Assembly (NCBI GenBank): GCA_963778375.1
Contig: CAVZTX010000038.1
Coordinates: 124,001 to 188,000 of the forward strand
DNA: 64,000 bases
From: CAVZTX01 sp963778375
GTDB taxonomy: Bacteria; Chloroflexota; Ktedonobacteria; Ktedonobacterales; Ktedonobacteraceae
Direction: 5' to 3'
Part shown: positions 1-9,221 of the stretch, in pieces
Layout: every line of letters starts with the position of its first letter
Position numbering within the stretch: the first letter of the stretch is position 1
Notes under the pieces: model-generated
Seen by the model: the letters and a program-made list of their open reading frames with translations, nothing else
What the model was told of the DNA's origin: nothing
The model's database searches: none
Position numbers and translations under genes: made by a program

Positions 1-523
1 CAAAAAAACCTTCCCTTGCTATTGATGAGATTACAAAATGGGGATGCGGACTACTATATTTATCAATAACAGCATTGATTTCCCCTTGTGCTGCGACTAA
101 TACATACTCTTTTGAGAGTGGGATCCTCGGATATCCAAATGCTACAACTCTAGAGAGGACTAGTTCGTCACCAATCCAATCGTCTAAATGACTTCCTAAT
201 GGGATTCGGTCGACTTTCTCCTTAGGTTTACCATCTTCGATTATCGTCGTCTTTTCTAGATAGTGGTCTAATGAAAAGTCTGTTTCCAATACAGCCAGGT
301 CAATTTTAGAGCTAGAGGGATAAAAAATATTTTTGATTGTTACATTTCGAGATGAATAAGTCCCCGCAACTAACTGTATGTTGTGGTCCTCAACAACATG
401 TCTCGCAGTCACTATATAACCATCACCAATGTGAAAGCCAGTCTCTGTGGCTAGGTCTCCCACCTGGGTCCTAACAGCTATTTGAACAACACAACGTTTG
501 TATCTCTCGTATAGCTCTTTCAT
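1..523 (-). CDS. Trypsin-like serine protease, N-terminal part (runs off window)
   Basis: Reading the minus strand from an ATG at 523-521, preceded by a GAGGGG ribosome site, gives about 174 residues without a stop up to the window edge. The protein has the chymotrypsin-fold start: a substrate-side strand, then TARHVVED with the candidate catalytic His42, and SKIDLAVLE with the candidate Asp75. The serine motif should come just after SSIAREGFF, where the sequence ends, so activity cannot be judged. No signal peptide is visible, so a cytoplasmic protease is likely. Trypsin-like domains of this kind are common partners in bacterial conflict systems, which fits the nuclease and methyltransferase genes next to it; that link is inference. 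Confidence 0.7.
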   Translation of the reverse strand, partial: MKELYERYKRCVVQIAVRTQVGDLATETGFHIGDGYIVTARHVVEDHNIQLVAGTYSSRNVTIKNIFYPSSSKIDLAVLETDFSLDHYLEKTTIIEDGKPKEKVDRIPLGSHLDDWIGDELVLSRVVAFGYPRIPLSKEYVLVAAQGEINAVIDKYSSPHPHFVISSIAREGFF

Positions 524-584
524 GTTGCATCCCCTCAATTTCTATTGGTTATGATCCAGTAGTTTATCACAATAACCCCTACCA

Positions 585-1764
585 TTAGAATTCTTGGGAT
601 GAAGATGGTACTTTCTGCTTCAACACGAATGGCTGTAAACTCCATACGAGCCCGTTTTTCAAAATCACGGCTAAGAAGTCACTCCATGTAGCGCTATGCT
701 GATCTCTAATTCTCCTATACTCTTGCCAGCTGAGAGTGCCATCCCTTGAATTTTCTAGAGCTGTCAGCAATGCCGCTTGAAACTCTACGCTATATTCATG
801 TTGCTGTAATTTCTGAATAGGTCTGTTACCATCAATAAGAAGATAGCCCCATCCATTTTGCATACAGAACTTGCGCAAAGCCGACCATTTGATGATATTC
901 TCATACAGAGCCATCTGATATCCAGGCTTTACTTCAACCACAACCCCTCTGCCGTCCTTGATGACAAAGAATACATCTGGATAATAAATGCGCCGTAACC
1001 CGCCAAGTTCGTAAGGAATAACAAATGGCTGCTCCTGATAAACCACAACCTCTTTTATCTTCTCCAGTTTAAGCAGAAATTGTAATTCCAAGAGCGACTC
1101 ATACTGTACCTCCCTGCCCATCTTCTCACTAAAGAAGATACCAACTTTTCCCTCGCTATCTAGCGACACTTCTCTTTGACGGCTCAATTTGGAAGCTACC
1201 TCAAATGTATGTGAACTTCTAGTTATTTCGAGAGGCCAGGTAATGTAGGTAAGCAAATTCTTGAATTCAGCCTCTGACTGAGCCGCTTGCCGCAGAGCAA
1301 TCACTTTTTGTCGATGCAACTGAATAAGCTCAGAGAGATTTTTCTCAGCCTGCCCTCCTTGTCCGTAGAGCAGACGAATAAGTAATGGTAGAGAATGAGT
1401 TTCCTGGGGAAGGTAGGCTAGTTCATTCCTGGCGAAAGCAAAAATCCTGTCAATGTGACCAGGCTCTTCTGGTTTGAGTCTACTCTTCAGGTAAAGCAAA
1501 AGGCATGCACTGGCTGCTGTTGTCTGGCCCTTGGTTATTTGTCTCCTGCCTTTAGTATAAATTTTTCGAAATATCCGCTGAAGAATTTGACGAATTCTCT
1601 CCCGGGAAACACCAAGAGCTTGACCAACTTGCTCGAAGAGTATGCGGTTCTCCGCTTGAGAATCCATATCTCAAATCAAGAATGTGACTTTCTCTTGCTG
1701 TCAGCGCTTCAGATTGCGCAAGCATCAAATATTCAGTGAAGATTTCATCTGAAGATATGATCAT
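585..1764 (-). pseudogene. Sigma-70 region 4-like HTH fused to TnsA-like endonuclease, frameshifted
   Basis: The start is an ATG at 1764 with GAAGGAG just upstream. The first frame reads LTARESHILDLRYGF, the classic opening of sigma region 4, and the continuation EQVGQALGVSRERIRQI lies in another frame. One surplus base near 1635 separates the halves; deleting it restores a single protein of about 390 residues. The C-terminal 180 residues match the TnsA N-terminal nuclease fold: YESLLELQFLLKLE (Glu), YYPDVF (Asp) and VVVEVKP (Glu-Lys), followed by a helix-rich end. A nuclease guided by a sigma-like DNA-binding module is an unusual pairing. It could be a broken gene, a sequencing slip, or translated by frameshifting. 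No TnsB or TnsC homologue is visible in this window. Confidence 0.7.
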
Positions 1765-1779
1765 GTACTCCTTCACGTT

Positions 1780-2055
1780 GTTCTCACGACGGCCCTCTTG
1801 CTCTCAGGTGTCTGTAGCATTCTAAAACCCCAACGGGATACAGGACAAGACTAACAAAAACTCAGAATAACAAAACCCTCAAGTTTTTTCCGAACGTATC
1901 GATAAGCATGCTGTACGAGCGGTGCTACCACTCCGTCTTTGTGCCAAATGCATGGAATCAGATATATCTTCTCTAAAGATATTGCTTTTGCGTAATTTAT
2001 CTCGTATTATAAAATACAAATAGGCATTGTGAAATACCCAAAGGGATTTCAAAAT
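1780..2055. other. Intergenic region between divergent defence-like genes
   Basis: AT-rich gap of about 280 bases between the divergently transcribed nuclease gene and the MerR-type gene. Promoters for both should lie here, but no convincing consensus pair or operator stands out by eye. Confidence 0.4.
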
Positions 2056-2499
2056 ATGCAGGTATATACTGCGGCTGACATCAAACAAATTTATAAACTT
2101 ACACAGAAACAGATAGATGATCTGGATAAAAGTCACGTCATTAAACCGAGCATACGGCCCGCACAAGGAAAGGGTTCACAACGCCTGTATTCATTTGAAG
2201 ATTTGCTTGCGTTTCGTTTCATTAAGCAACTGCTTGACGCTCATTGGTCTATGAAGACAATTAAAACGGCTATACAGAATTTACGGACTATTCTACCAGA
2301 TAAAGATCCACTGCAAGATTTCGTTCTGTTAAGCGTCAATGGTTCTATCATAGCGCGCTGCACTACTGAGCAGGGACAATCTGTTCTCATTGATGCGCTC
2401 TCACACGGCCAACTCGTCATGCCGATTATTCTCAGTGAAATTCGTGAAAAGGTCATAGAAGATGTTCAGCTTCTTTACTCATCTCAAATACACGTTTGA
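2056..2499 (+). CDS. MerR-type helix-turn-helix regulator
   Basis: A small protein of about 147 residues. MQVYTAADIKQIYKLTQKQ is the recognition-helix half of a MerR winged helix, and GSQRLYSFEDLLAFRFIKQLL is the typical wing with the R-Y-S/T-x-x-D-L pattern. The C-terminal half lacks the long dimerisation coil and cysteines of metal sensors. I prefer the ATG at 2056, which has AAGGGA upstream; a GTG at 2029 would add nine residues. It lies 34 bases ahead of the methyltransferase gene on the same strand, so it probably controls that cassette, as controller proteins do in restriction-modification systems. That role is inferred from position only. Confidence 0.7.
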   Translation: MQVYTAADIKQIYKLTQKQIDDLDKSHVIKPSIRPAQGKGSQRLYSFEDLLAFRFIKQLLDAHWSMKTIKTAIQNLRTILPDKDPLQDFVLLSVNGSIIARCTTEQGQSVLIDALSHGQLVMPIILSEIREKVIEDVQLLYSSQIHV

Positions 2500-2533
2500 A
2501 ACATTTCAACAATGAAGGTAGGAGAAAGCGTTC

Positions 2534-5500
2534 ATGCTGTTAGGCACACTTCTTGAAGAGCTTAATTATGAGCAATCGCCTCACTACCGTTCTGACGTTA
2601 GTGAATTTGAGCCTGAAACTGCTCATCTATTTCGCGCTGCTCACGATGCAGGAGTGAGCGGTATCTATGTATTCCAGGCAAGCCCCGCCCTTTCACAAAA
2701 AGTTATAGCAGATCGCCCGGCTGTTTATGTTGCGCAAGCACAAGATCTCAAGCATGCCCAAAGCATCCATCGAAGCCTCTGGAACCTGTTCTACGCCCCA
2801 TATATAATTATCCTGCTACCATATCAGGTAAGGGTCTATACCGGATTTAAGTATTCTGACAAAGACCCGAACAAAGGACTTCTGGACGAATTTCCGCTTC
2901 ATGATCTTCGTCTTTTTTTAGCCGAATTTTCATCTGAAGTCATTGACACTGGCCGTATCTGGCAAAGGGGGAAGTACAAAAATCAACTTGATGAGCAGGA
3001 ACGAGTGGACAAGCGGTTACTAATGAATCTGCGTCAACTTGGCAAAGAACTGAAAAAACATGGACTCGATACCTCTGTAGCCCATGCTTTGATTGGGAAG
3101 TATGTCTATATTCGCTATTTGTGGGATCGAGGAATTCTCACCGAGGCATGGTTACAAGAACAACATATAGAGAAGGAAAGCATTTTCAGCCGAAGTGCCA
3201 CCGCCGATGACCTATCCAGGCTCATTACGGTCTTAGAGGATCGTTTCAACGGCAAAATTTTTCCCATTGACTTTACCCAGGCAAACGCGCCAATTGATCT
3301 GCATGTACAGTTGACCGCCTCAGTGTTTCTGGGGGATAAGACTGTTCGCGAGGATAAGAACAAGATCATCCGGCAATTGCATCTTAACTTTCAAGCGTAT
3401 AATTTCGCATACATTCCTATCGAGATTCTGTCAGATGTCTACGAGCAATTCATTGAGGATGCTAGAAAAAAAGGGGCTATCTATACTCCCGAAATTCTGG
3501 CAGATTACCTTTTATCTGAGGTGAGTAGCGTCAAGCCCTTGACTGAAGAAACCAGGATTCTCGACCCGGCTTGCGGCTCAGGTATTTTTCTTGTCCTGGC
3601 CTATCGACGGCTAATAGAAGCTGAACTCGCAAAAAGTGGGAAGTCAACGTTATCCGACAAAAAACTCAAAGCATTGCTGAGTAACATTTATGGTGTGGAG
3701 CGAGAGCTGGACGCATGTTACGTTGCCGAATTCAGTCTTATTTTAACCCTGCTCAACTACGTAGACCCACATGAATTGCAAAAAATAGAGTTTCACTTTC
3801 CCACGCTCCATAATACCGCAATTTTTCATAGTGACTTCTTTGACATCGAAGGGACGTACTATAAGGCTCAATTTTGGCAGCGGGGTCTAACATTCGATGT
3901 GATTATTGGTAACCCCCCTTGGATTGAGTTGAAAAACGATGGCGACGAAAAGTTTGCTCGTCAATGGATGCAGAATAGAAGAAATAAGATTGAACGCCCA
4001 GTAAGTGGAAATCGCGTAGCAGAAGCCTTTAGTTGGCTGGTTACCGACCTCTTGCAGCCAGAGGGTATTATCGGACTTCTTCTTCCTGCCACAAGCTTAG
4101 TTAATCTTGAAGCACGCGACTACCGCAAGCGTTTTTTCACTAGCCATTATGTATTTCGGATCACGAATTTTTCTAATTTGCGATGGATTTTATTTCCCGA
4201 AAATGAGTTTCCAGCTTTTACCATGGTTTATCGTCCCTTGAAGAAAAGAGAGGTAGAGAAGCCACCTATTATTCACTACGCTCCCCTATCTATTGATCAG
4301 GTTGCAGGCTCGCGAGAAAGACTTTGGACGATTACGATTAATGAGCAGGAAATGCAGATGATTGATCCATTAGATGCAGAAACAGGGGAAACACTCATCT
4401 GGAAACTTGCTCTTTGGGGTACCTTGCAAGATAAAAAAGCGATCGAGTATATCGAAGCTTTCTTTCCTTACACGGTTGGTACGCTATGTACTAGAAATAA
4501 TTGGTCCCTTTCCCAAGGAGCTGAGCTACGGGATAAGAGGAAATTTGCGGCCCATACACTAGATTATATTGATGATCTAAAAGGGGAAAAACAATTTCAG
4601 CGTGAAACAATGACAAATACTTTGTTCCATCTTTCCGTACCTTCTTACGTTCTGACTCCTATACCTGATGAGATGTGTGCTATTCGCAAACGTGGAGGGA
4701 AGCAGGGACTCTCACTCACGCGAGCGCCTCATATCGTTATCTCCCCAAGTTGGGGAAGTTTTGTAGCATTCAGTGATGTTGATTTCCTCATTCCGCCTCG
4801 TGTCATCGGAATAGCTGCTTCGCAAGAGGACGCCGATAGGTTACGTGCACTCTCGCTCTATTTGAACTCGAGTATGGTATCTTATTACCTTTTCTTCCAT
4901 GTCCCTGAATGGGGGATTTTTAGAAATGCCAGGTACATCACTCTCAGTGAGCTAAAAAAAGTACCAGTACCAGATTTTCATTCTGAGCAAGCTAAAGAAC
5001 TCACCTCGCTTCATCAGCGACTGGTCGCTGAGGAACAGCAACATATTTCAGAAGCAGTTGCAAAAGCAAGTAATCTGCAAATGGCTCTCTTTTCACAGGG
5101 AGAGGAAGCATCTGGTGATTTATCCATACCTGAGCTACTCTCAAAAATGCCAAAGGAGCAGAAGGAGCGGATTGAAAATGAAGTGAAAGCATTTCACGAC
5201 CAAGCGCGGAGCATGATTGACGAGAAAATCTTTGATCTATTTGCTATCCCTGAAGATATTCGCTTGCTTGTAACTGACTTTGTTCAGGTGCGCCTTCTGC
5301 TTGATAGACCAACTGCATTCGATCAAGTTATTCGAGAGCCACATGAATATGAACTCATGGATTATGCGCGTGAACTTCGAGATGAGCTTGATGGTTTTGT
5401 AGATGAGGATACACATCATGGCATCAGTATTACCTACTCTCCAGATCTCATCGAGTGTATCATTGAGGTTGTAAACACAGATAAGCCAATAACCCTTGAC

Positions 5501-5728
5501 TCTAATAAAGTTAGGCCAGGTGATGTAACATCTTCTCGCATATTATCCGAACTGAGTGAAGGCCTCAAGGAGCAGGTCAGCCAATGGATATATGTGCAGC
5601 GAGGATTGCGGCTTTTTGATGGGCCACGCATTCATCTTTATAAACCACCTCGTTTAATTGATTGGACTCGAACTCAAGCAATGAATGATGCCGGTGATAT
5701 TCTTGGAGAAGTTCTTTCAGAAGTGTAG
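2534..5728 (+). CDS. Large adenine-specific DNA methyltransferase (type II/IIG restriction-modification class)
   Basis: 1064 residues. Motif I is ILDPACGSGIFLVLAYRR at about residues 341-358 and motif IV is IIGNPPWIE near 458, the order and sequence of N6-adenine gamma-class methyltransferases. The N-terminal 320 residues are mixed alpha/beta and end in IPIEILSDVYEQFI, which commonly precedes motif I in type I and IIG enzymes. Residues from about 590 to 850 probably recognise the target: LSLYLNSSMVSYYLFF and VPVPDF resemble the Eco57I/PglX type. GGAGAAAG precedes the ATG. No PD-(D/E)XK motif is visible inside, so cutting is presumably done by the nuclease gene eight bases downstream. A BREX PglX-like role is possible, but no other BREX genes are seen here. 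Confidence 0.85.
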   Translation: MLLGTLLEELNYEQSPHYRSDVSEFEPETAHLFRAAHDAGVSGIYVFQASPALSQKVIADRPAVYVAQAQDLKHAQSIHRSLWNLFYAPYIIILLPYQVRVYTGFKYSDKDPNKGLLDEFPLHDLRLFLAEFSSEVIDTGRIWQRGKYKNQLDEQERVDKRLLMNLRQLGKELKKHGLDTSVAHALIGKYVYIRYLWDRGILTEAWLQEQHIEKESIFSRSATADDLSRLITVLEDRFNGKIFPIDFTQANAPIDLHVQLTASVFLGDKTVREDKNKIIRQLHLNFQAYNFAYIPIEILSDVYEQFIEDARKKGAIYTPEILADYLLSEVSSVKPLTEETRILDPACGSGIFLVLAYRRLIEAELAKSGKSTLSDKKLKALLSNIYGVERELDACYVAEFSLILTLLNYVDPHELQKIEFHFPTLHNTAIFHSDFFDIEGTYYKAQFWQRGLTFDVIIGNPPWIELKNDGDEKFARQWMQNRRNKIERPVSGNRVAEAFSWLVTDLLQPEGIIGLLLPATSLVNLEARDYRKRFFTSHYVFRITNFSNLRWILFPENEFPAFTMVYRPLKKREVEKPPIIHYAPLSIDQVAGSRERLWTITINEQEMQMIDPLDAETGETLIWKLALWGTLQDKKAIEYIEAFFPYTVGTLCTRNNWSLSQGAELRDKRKFAAHTLDYIDDLKGEKQFQRETMTNTLFHLSVPSYVLTPIPDEMCAIRKRGGKQGLSLTRAPHIVISPSWGSFVAFSDVDFLIPPRVIGIAASQEDADRLRALSLYLNSSMVSYYLFFHVPEWGIFRNARYITLSELKKVPVPDFHSEQAKELTSLHQRLVAEEQQHISEAVAKASNLQMALFSQGEEASGDLSIPELLSKMPKEQKERIENEVKAFHDQARSMIDEKIFDLFAIPEDIRLLVTDFVQVRLLLDRPTAFDQVIREPHEYELMDYARELRDELDGFVDEDTHHGISITYSPDLIECIIEVVNTDKPITLDSNKVRPGDVTSSRILSELSEGLKEQVSQWIYVQRGLRLFDGPRIHLYKPPRLIDWTRTQAMNDAGDILGEVLSEV

Positions 5729-5736
5729 TAGGGTAT

Positions 5737-6417
5737 ATGAAAAGTAGTACACCTGATCCTTCTTGTTTTAAATCTTGGAAGGTCGGGTTTAGGAAAAGGG
5801 CGCATACGCTGATTAAGGTGGGGTATAGCGCAAGTCGCGCTAAAATAGCGTCCGATAAACAAGATGAAGAACAAATCACTGAATTCATCGTTTGTGGCAT
5901 AAAAGATTGGATGCGTGGCCTAGATCGTCCCTCCTGGTGTAAGTATTACAGTGTTCATGAAGAAGCGCCTGTGTCAGGCAAAGGAAGTCATGGTAAATCT
6001 AGACCACGAACCGATATTTTTATTGAATTAGGATCTCGCCCACAGCGTCCTGAGTATGTATTTGAAGCGAAACGCCTGCACACGAAAGGATTTGGAGCAA
6101 GTAAATACACCGGTGTCGAAGGAATGGGATGTTTTACAGAGGGCATCTATGCAGAGGGATACGATGAAGCAGCTATGCTTGGATACGTACAAAGCAATAC
6201 TCCCAACGAATGGAAAAAGCGTGTAATGAAATCGATTACAGAAAATGCGTCCAGTCTATATTTACAATCAGCGCAATATGATGAGGTTGTTATTCCTGAC
6301 TTTCCCTTGGAGTGGGTGAGCGAACATGCATGCATAAAAGCTACGGGCAAACCGATAAAAATATATCATGTTCTTCTCGATTGTACACCACCAGTACAGC
6401 CATCTGCACCTATTTGA
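5737..6417 (+). CDS. PD-(D/E)XK-type restriction endonuclease-like protein
   Basis: 226 residues, starting eight bases after the methyltransferase stop, so the two are almost certainly co-transcribed. The segment RTDIFIELG...YVFEAKRL gives Asp92 and Glu110-x-Lys112, the D-(x)n-ExK arrangement of PD-(D/E)XK nucleases. It is followed by a helix with GMGCFTEGIYAEGYDEAAML, which may hold an extra metal or DNA ligand. The N-terminus is basic (KSWKVGFRKRAHTLIKVG), consistent with DNA contact. The size is normal for a type II nuclease subunit. The likely role is the cleaving partner of the upstream methyltransferase. The family itself is not one I can name. Confidence 0.65.
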   Translation: MKSSTPDPSCFKSWKVGFRKRAHTLIKVGYSASRAKIASDKQDEEQITEFIVCGIKDWMRGLDRPSWCKYYSVHEEAPVSGKGSHGKSRPRTDIFIELGSRPQRPEYVFEAKRLHTKGFGASKYTGVEGMGCFTEGIYAEGYDEAAMLGYVQSNTPNEWKKRVMKSITENASSLYLQSAQYDEVVIPDFPLEWVSEHACIKATGKPIKIYHVLLDCTPPVQPSAPI

Positions 6418-6540
6418 AGTGTATCAATCTGCGACTCATCTCCCTGCTTCACCCGGTACTGCTAATCCCCGATAGCCTGCTGCATCTCCTCTTTAGAATT
6501 TGAGATCATTGTAAATCTTGGACAAAGTATATTTGACTCT

Positions 6541-6655
6541 GCCAAATATTTGTGACGATAAGCAAGGTTTCGCCAAATATTTGAAAAAAACTGCTAGAAA
6601 TCCGTGGTGATAAGCGTAGCCTTAAGCTCAACACTGCTGAGCTTCTGCCAATATT
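6541..6655. repeat. Dispersed repeat, copy 1
   Basis: The 23 bases at 6541-6563 (GCCAAATATTTG then TGACGATAAGC) recur exactly at 13456-13478. A following motif, CTCAA-N3-CTGCTGAGCTTCTGCC around 6627-6650, has a near copy at 13490-13512. CCAAATATTTG also recurs at 6572-6582. The rest of the 6418-6912 gap shows nothing coding. Confidence 0.65.
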
Positions 6656-6912
6656 GTAGACAATAAAACTATGTCTGTTTTTAATAGCCGAAAAGCCATC
6701 CTCCCCACCTTCTGGTTCCAAAACAAGGTGGTCATGTCACTTGCCCTTTGCCTTGAACTCAGGTATACTTCGTGAAGAAACTCACCTGTTTTTGCGTCCT
6801 GTACCCTGTTTGACCCGCATCGTTCTGACCCTTTGCGCTATTTTTCTCACGAGTGGATGCTCTGCGTTCCAGCATGCATCATGAGCATGCATTTAGAAAG
6901 GACGGAAGGGAG

Positions 6913-7431
6913 ATGGAACCTTCCCGCTTTGACGAACTGACCAAAGCCTTAGCCACCTCAACCTCGCGCCGTCAAGCCCTCAAAGCCATTGCCGCGACTG
7001 CTCTTGGAAGCATACTTGGCCTGGGAGGCATCGGCACGGCCCTGGCCAACTGTAAGCCCAATGGCTACGGTTGTAATATAAGGACACAATGTTGTTCGGG
7101 TCAGTGTCAGCATGGCACCTGCTGTAGTTCCCAAGAAGGAACCACGTGCAGTGTAGATCGTGACTGCTGCTCGGGCACCTGCTGCCAGGGCGTCTGCTGT
7201 GGCTCCGGCCAGGTCTGCCTCAGCAATGGCTCGTGCGCGACGCCCTGCCCTGCCTTTGGTGGGCCTTGCAGCGGGTCCTGTGGGGCTGGTACTTGCGGTC
7301 TCGATATTTCGGGTGGGCAATATTGCTGGAATGGCACATCCTTAGCTGGTTCTTTCTGTGCTTACGACAGCATGTGTCCTAAGGGGTATTTCTGCCAAAT
7401 TGATGCTACTGCCTGTTATGGTTTATGCTAG
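6913..7431 (+). CDS. Tat-exported cysteine-rich protein
   Basis: 172 residues from the ATG at 6913; longer in-frame starts exist, but this one sits behind GGAAGGGAG. The N-terminus carries a twin-arginine signal, STSRRQALKAIAATALGSIL, then a hydrophobic stretch and a likely cut after TALA. The mature part has roughly 25 cysteines in short CC and CxxxC units (QCCSGQCQHGTCC, DCCSGTCCQGVCC, CPAFGGPCSGSCGAGTC), so it is a disulfide-rich or metal-binding extracellular protein. The Cys pattern resembles EGF-like or knottin repeats, but none is certain. No gene is close enough for an operon. Function is unknown. Confidence 0.75.
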   Translation: MEPSRFDELTKALATSTSRRQALKAIAATALGSILGLGGIGTALANCKPNGYGCNIRTQCCSGQCQHGTCCSSQEGTTCSVDRDCCSGTCCQGVCCGSGQVCLSNGSCATPCPAFGGPCSGSCGAGTCGLDISGGQYCWNGTSLAGSFCAYDSMCPKGYFCQIDATACYGLC

Positions 7432-7447
7432 GACGCGTCTCTCTCAT

Positions 7448-7475
7448 GACGATGGGACGATCACGTCCCATCGTC
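7448..7475 (+). terminator. Hairpin after the cysteine-rich gene
   Basis: A perfect 12 bp stem, GACGATGGGACG with its complement, closes on a four-base loop 16 bases after the stop codon. There is no T run after it, so termination efficiency is uncertain. The remaining bases up to 7641 hold nothing else recognisable. Confidence 0.55.
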
Positions 7476-7641
7476 GAGGGGTACGTACTCGTGCATCTCC
7501 CTTGCTTTGGACACGTGGGGCAGAAGAGGCGTGGGTGAGCCAACCTGATTCACGTACGTTACGCCTTTTTGCCAAGGAAGGTGGAGTAGCCCACGCGATG
7601 CGCAACGAGACAGGCGCTGCTTACGATCCTCTCATTATCTC

Positions 7642-8229
7642 TTAGTCCCGACTCGGCTTTGTTCTGATTCCGGCGATGACGAGATCGAGCATGCGGTTGG
7701 CCCCATCAGGGTCGGACGCATGTTCATTCACCATGGCGATTCCGTAGACGAGTCGCATCACGTCGACGAGATGAACATCCGTTCGGATGTGTCCTGCGGA
7801 CTGGGCGCGGAGTAACAGAACATTTCCCGCCTCGTGCATAGCTTTGTTCGCATCATAAATTCTCGTTCCCGGAACGTGCTTGGCAGCCATGATGGCTGCT
7901 CCCATGCTCCGCCCTCGAGCCGCGAAGTCCATCTGGAGACGAAGCCAGCTGATCAGGGCGTCTAAAGGAACCGGAGCGCTGGCAAGTGCTTCAGCATGTG
8001 CCCTCAATTCATTGGTCTCATCCAGGAATACGGCTTCAAGGAGATCCTGGCGCGTGGGGAAGTGGCGGTACAGCGTTCCGATGGCGACCCCAGCCGACCT
8101 GGCAATGTTCTCCAGGACAATATCAGAGCCGAGCTCCGAGACCGCAGCTCGCGCCACCTTCAACAGGCTGGCGTAGTTGCGCTGCGCATCAGCTCGCATA
8201 GGGCGGTTGGCTTGTGGTGGCTCGTGCAT
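7642..8229 (-). CDS. TetR/AcrR family transcriptional repressor
   Basis: 195 residues from the ATG at 8229, which follows GGAGGAG; an upstream in-frame start would add 39 unlikely residues that cross the promoter. The N-terminal helix-turn-helix is typical: ALLKVARAAVSELGSDIVLENIARSAGVAIGTLYRHFPTRQDLLEAVF includes the GTLYRHF signature. The remaining C-terminal part is the helical ligand and dimer domain. It is transcribed away from the SDR gene at 8394. The shared intergenic region holds two copies of an AGGGTCCCT palindrome, so it most likely represses itself and the reductase gene. Confidence 0.88.
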   Translation of the reverse strand: MHEPPQANRPMRADAQRNYASLLKVARAAVSELGSDIVLENIARSAGVAIGTLYRHFPTRQDLLEAVFLDETNELRAHAEALASAPVPLDALISWLRLQMDFAARGRSMGAAIMAAKHVPGTRIYDANKAMHEAGNVLLLRAQSAGHIRTDVHLVDVMRLVYGIAMVNEHASDPDGANRMLDLVIAGIRTKPSRD

Positions 8230-8264
8230 TTCATGCTCCTCCTTTCTCCTAAAAATATTAGTCC

Positions 8265-8322
8265 TTGACAAAGTGAGGGTCCCTCCGTTATTATATGAGA
8301 GGTAAACATGAGGGTCCCTCCG
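8265..8322 (+). promoter_or_regulatory. SDR-gene promoter with duplicated TetR operator
   Basis: A -35 box TTGACA (8265-8270) and a -10 box TATTAT (8289-8294) lie 18 bases apart. The 14-base sequence TGAGGGTCCCTCCG occurs at 8274-8287, inside the spacer, and again at 8309-8322, about where transcription would start. Its core AGGGTCCCT is palindromic. The 35-base centre spacing puts both copies nearly on one helix face. Confidence 0.75.
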
Positions 8323-8393
8323 CTTAATAATAGGAGGTAGCCTCATTTTATCACACTCACGTTTGATCTTACCAGAAGAAGGAGAACTTTCTT

Positions 8394-9221
8394 ATGCGTG
8401 TTTTCGTCACAGGAGCAACAGGCTTCATCGGTTCCGCCGTCGTCCGCGAACTCATCGGTGCTGGTCATACGGTCGTCGGTCTTACCCGCTCAGACAAGGG
8501 TGCTGAGGCACTGAAGGAAGCTGGGGCCGAGGTGCGTCGCGGTACCCTTGACGACCTCGACAGCCTTCGCACCGCTGCGGCGGCAGTGGATGGCGTCATT
8601 CACCTGGCGTTTCAGCACGGCTCTTCGGACTTCGCAGCCGCGCTCACCACCGATCTGCGCGCCGTCGAGACGATGGGGACGGCGCTCGCAGGCACAGGCA
8701 AGCCGTTCGTGACTACCGCTCACCTAAACGGGGAGGCATCGGATAACGCGGTGCTCGCACTGGCTGGAGTGCGAGCATCGGTCGCCTCTCTCAGTCTGTC
8801 CGTGCATGACGAGGGCGACAAGCACGGCTTCGTGCCGAGGTTGATCACCATCGCCCGCACGAAGGGCGTCTCTGCCTACATCGGCGACGGGTCCAACCGC
8901 TGGCCGGCAGTCCATCGCCTCGATGCGGCGCACCTGTACCGCCTGGCACTGGAAAGCGCCCCGGCGGGGTCACGGCTTGACGGGGTCGGCGATGAGGGTG
9001 TGCCATTCCGCGACATTGCCAGCGTCATCGGTCGCCACCTGAACCTGCCGGTGGTCAGCATTTCCCGTGAAGAGGCAGATGCCCACTTCGGCTCTTTCCT
9101 CGCTATGGTGGCGGCGGTCGACCGCCCGAGGTCGAGTGCACAAACCCAGGAACTCCTGGGATGGCGGCCTGTGCATCCCGCACTGATCCCGGACATCGAA
9201 GAGCACTACTTCAACGACTGA
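8394..9221 (+). CDS. Extended/atypical SDR: NAD-dependent epimerase/dehydratase family protein
   Basis: 275 residues with AGAAGGAG before the ATG. MRVFVTGATGFIGSAVVREL is a Rossmann GxxGxxG motif, and LTRSDKGAEAL follows strand 2, consistent with NADP(H) binding. GVIHLAFQHG corresponds to the usual motif after strand 4. The classical YxxxK catalytic pair is not evident: the expected region reads VHDEGDKHGF. It therefore belongs to the atypical NAD(P)-binding SDRs, which often act as reductases on small carbonyls. Control by the divergent TetR gene suggests induction by a xenobiotic substrate. Confidence 0.82.
   Translation: MRVFVTGATGFIGSAVVRELIGAGHTVVGLTRSDKGAEALKEAGAEVRRGTLDDLDSLRTAAAAVDGVIHLAFQHGSSDFAAALTTDLRAVETMGTALAGTGKPFVTTAHLNGEASDNAVLALAGVRASVASLSLSVHDEGDKHGFVPRLITIARTKGVSAYIGDGSNRWPAVHRLDAAHLYRLALESAPAGSRLDGVGDEGVPFRDIASVIGRHLNLPVVSISREEADAHFGSFLAMVAAVDRPRSSAQTQELLGWRPVHPALIPDIEEHYFND

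Noticed and set aside
6958..7337. Open frames on the - strand opposite the cysteine-rich gene
   Set aside because: Low-complexity Ala/Arg or Pro/Gln-rich translations are mirror images of the Cys/Gly-rich coding sequence.
7358..7645. 95-codon frame on the + strand after the cysteine-rich gene
   Set aside because: It overlaps the gene end and the hairpin, with no ribosome site or domain.
8230..8346. Longer start for the TetR gene
   Set aside because: It would run across the promoter and operator copies; the ATG at 8229 has a strong ribosome site.
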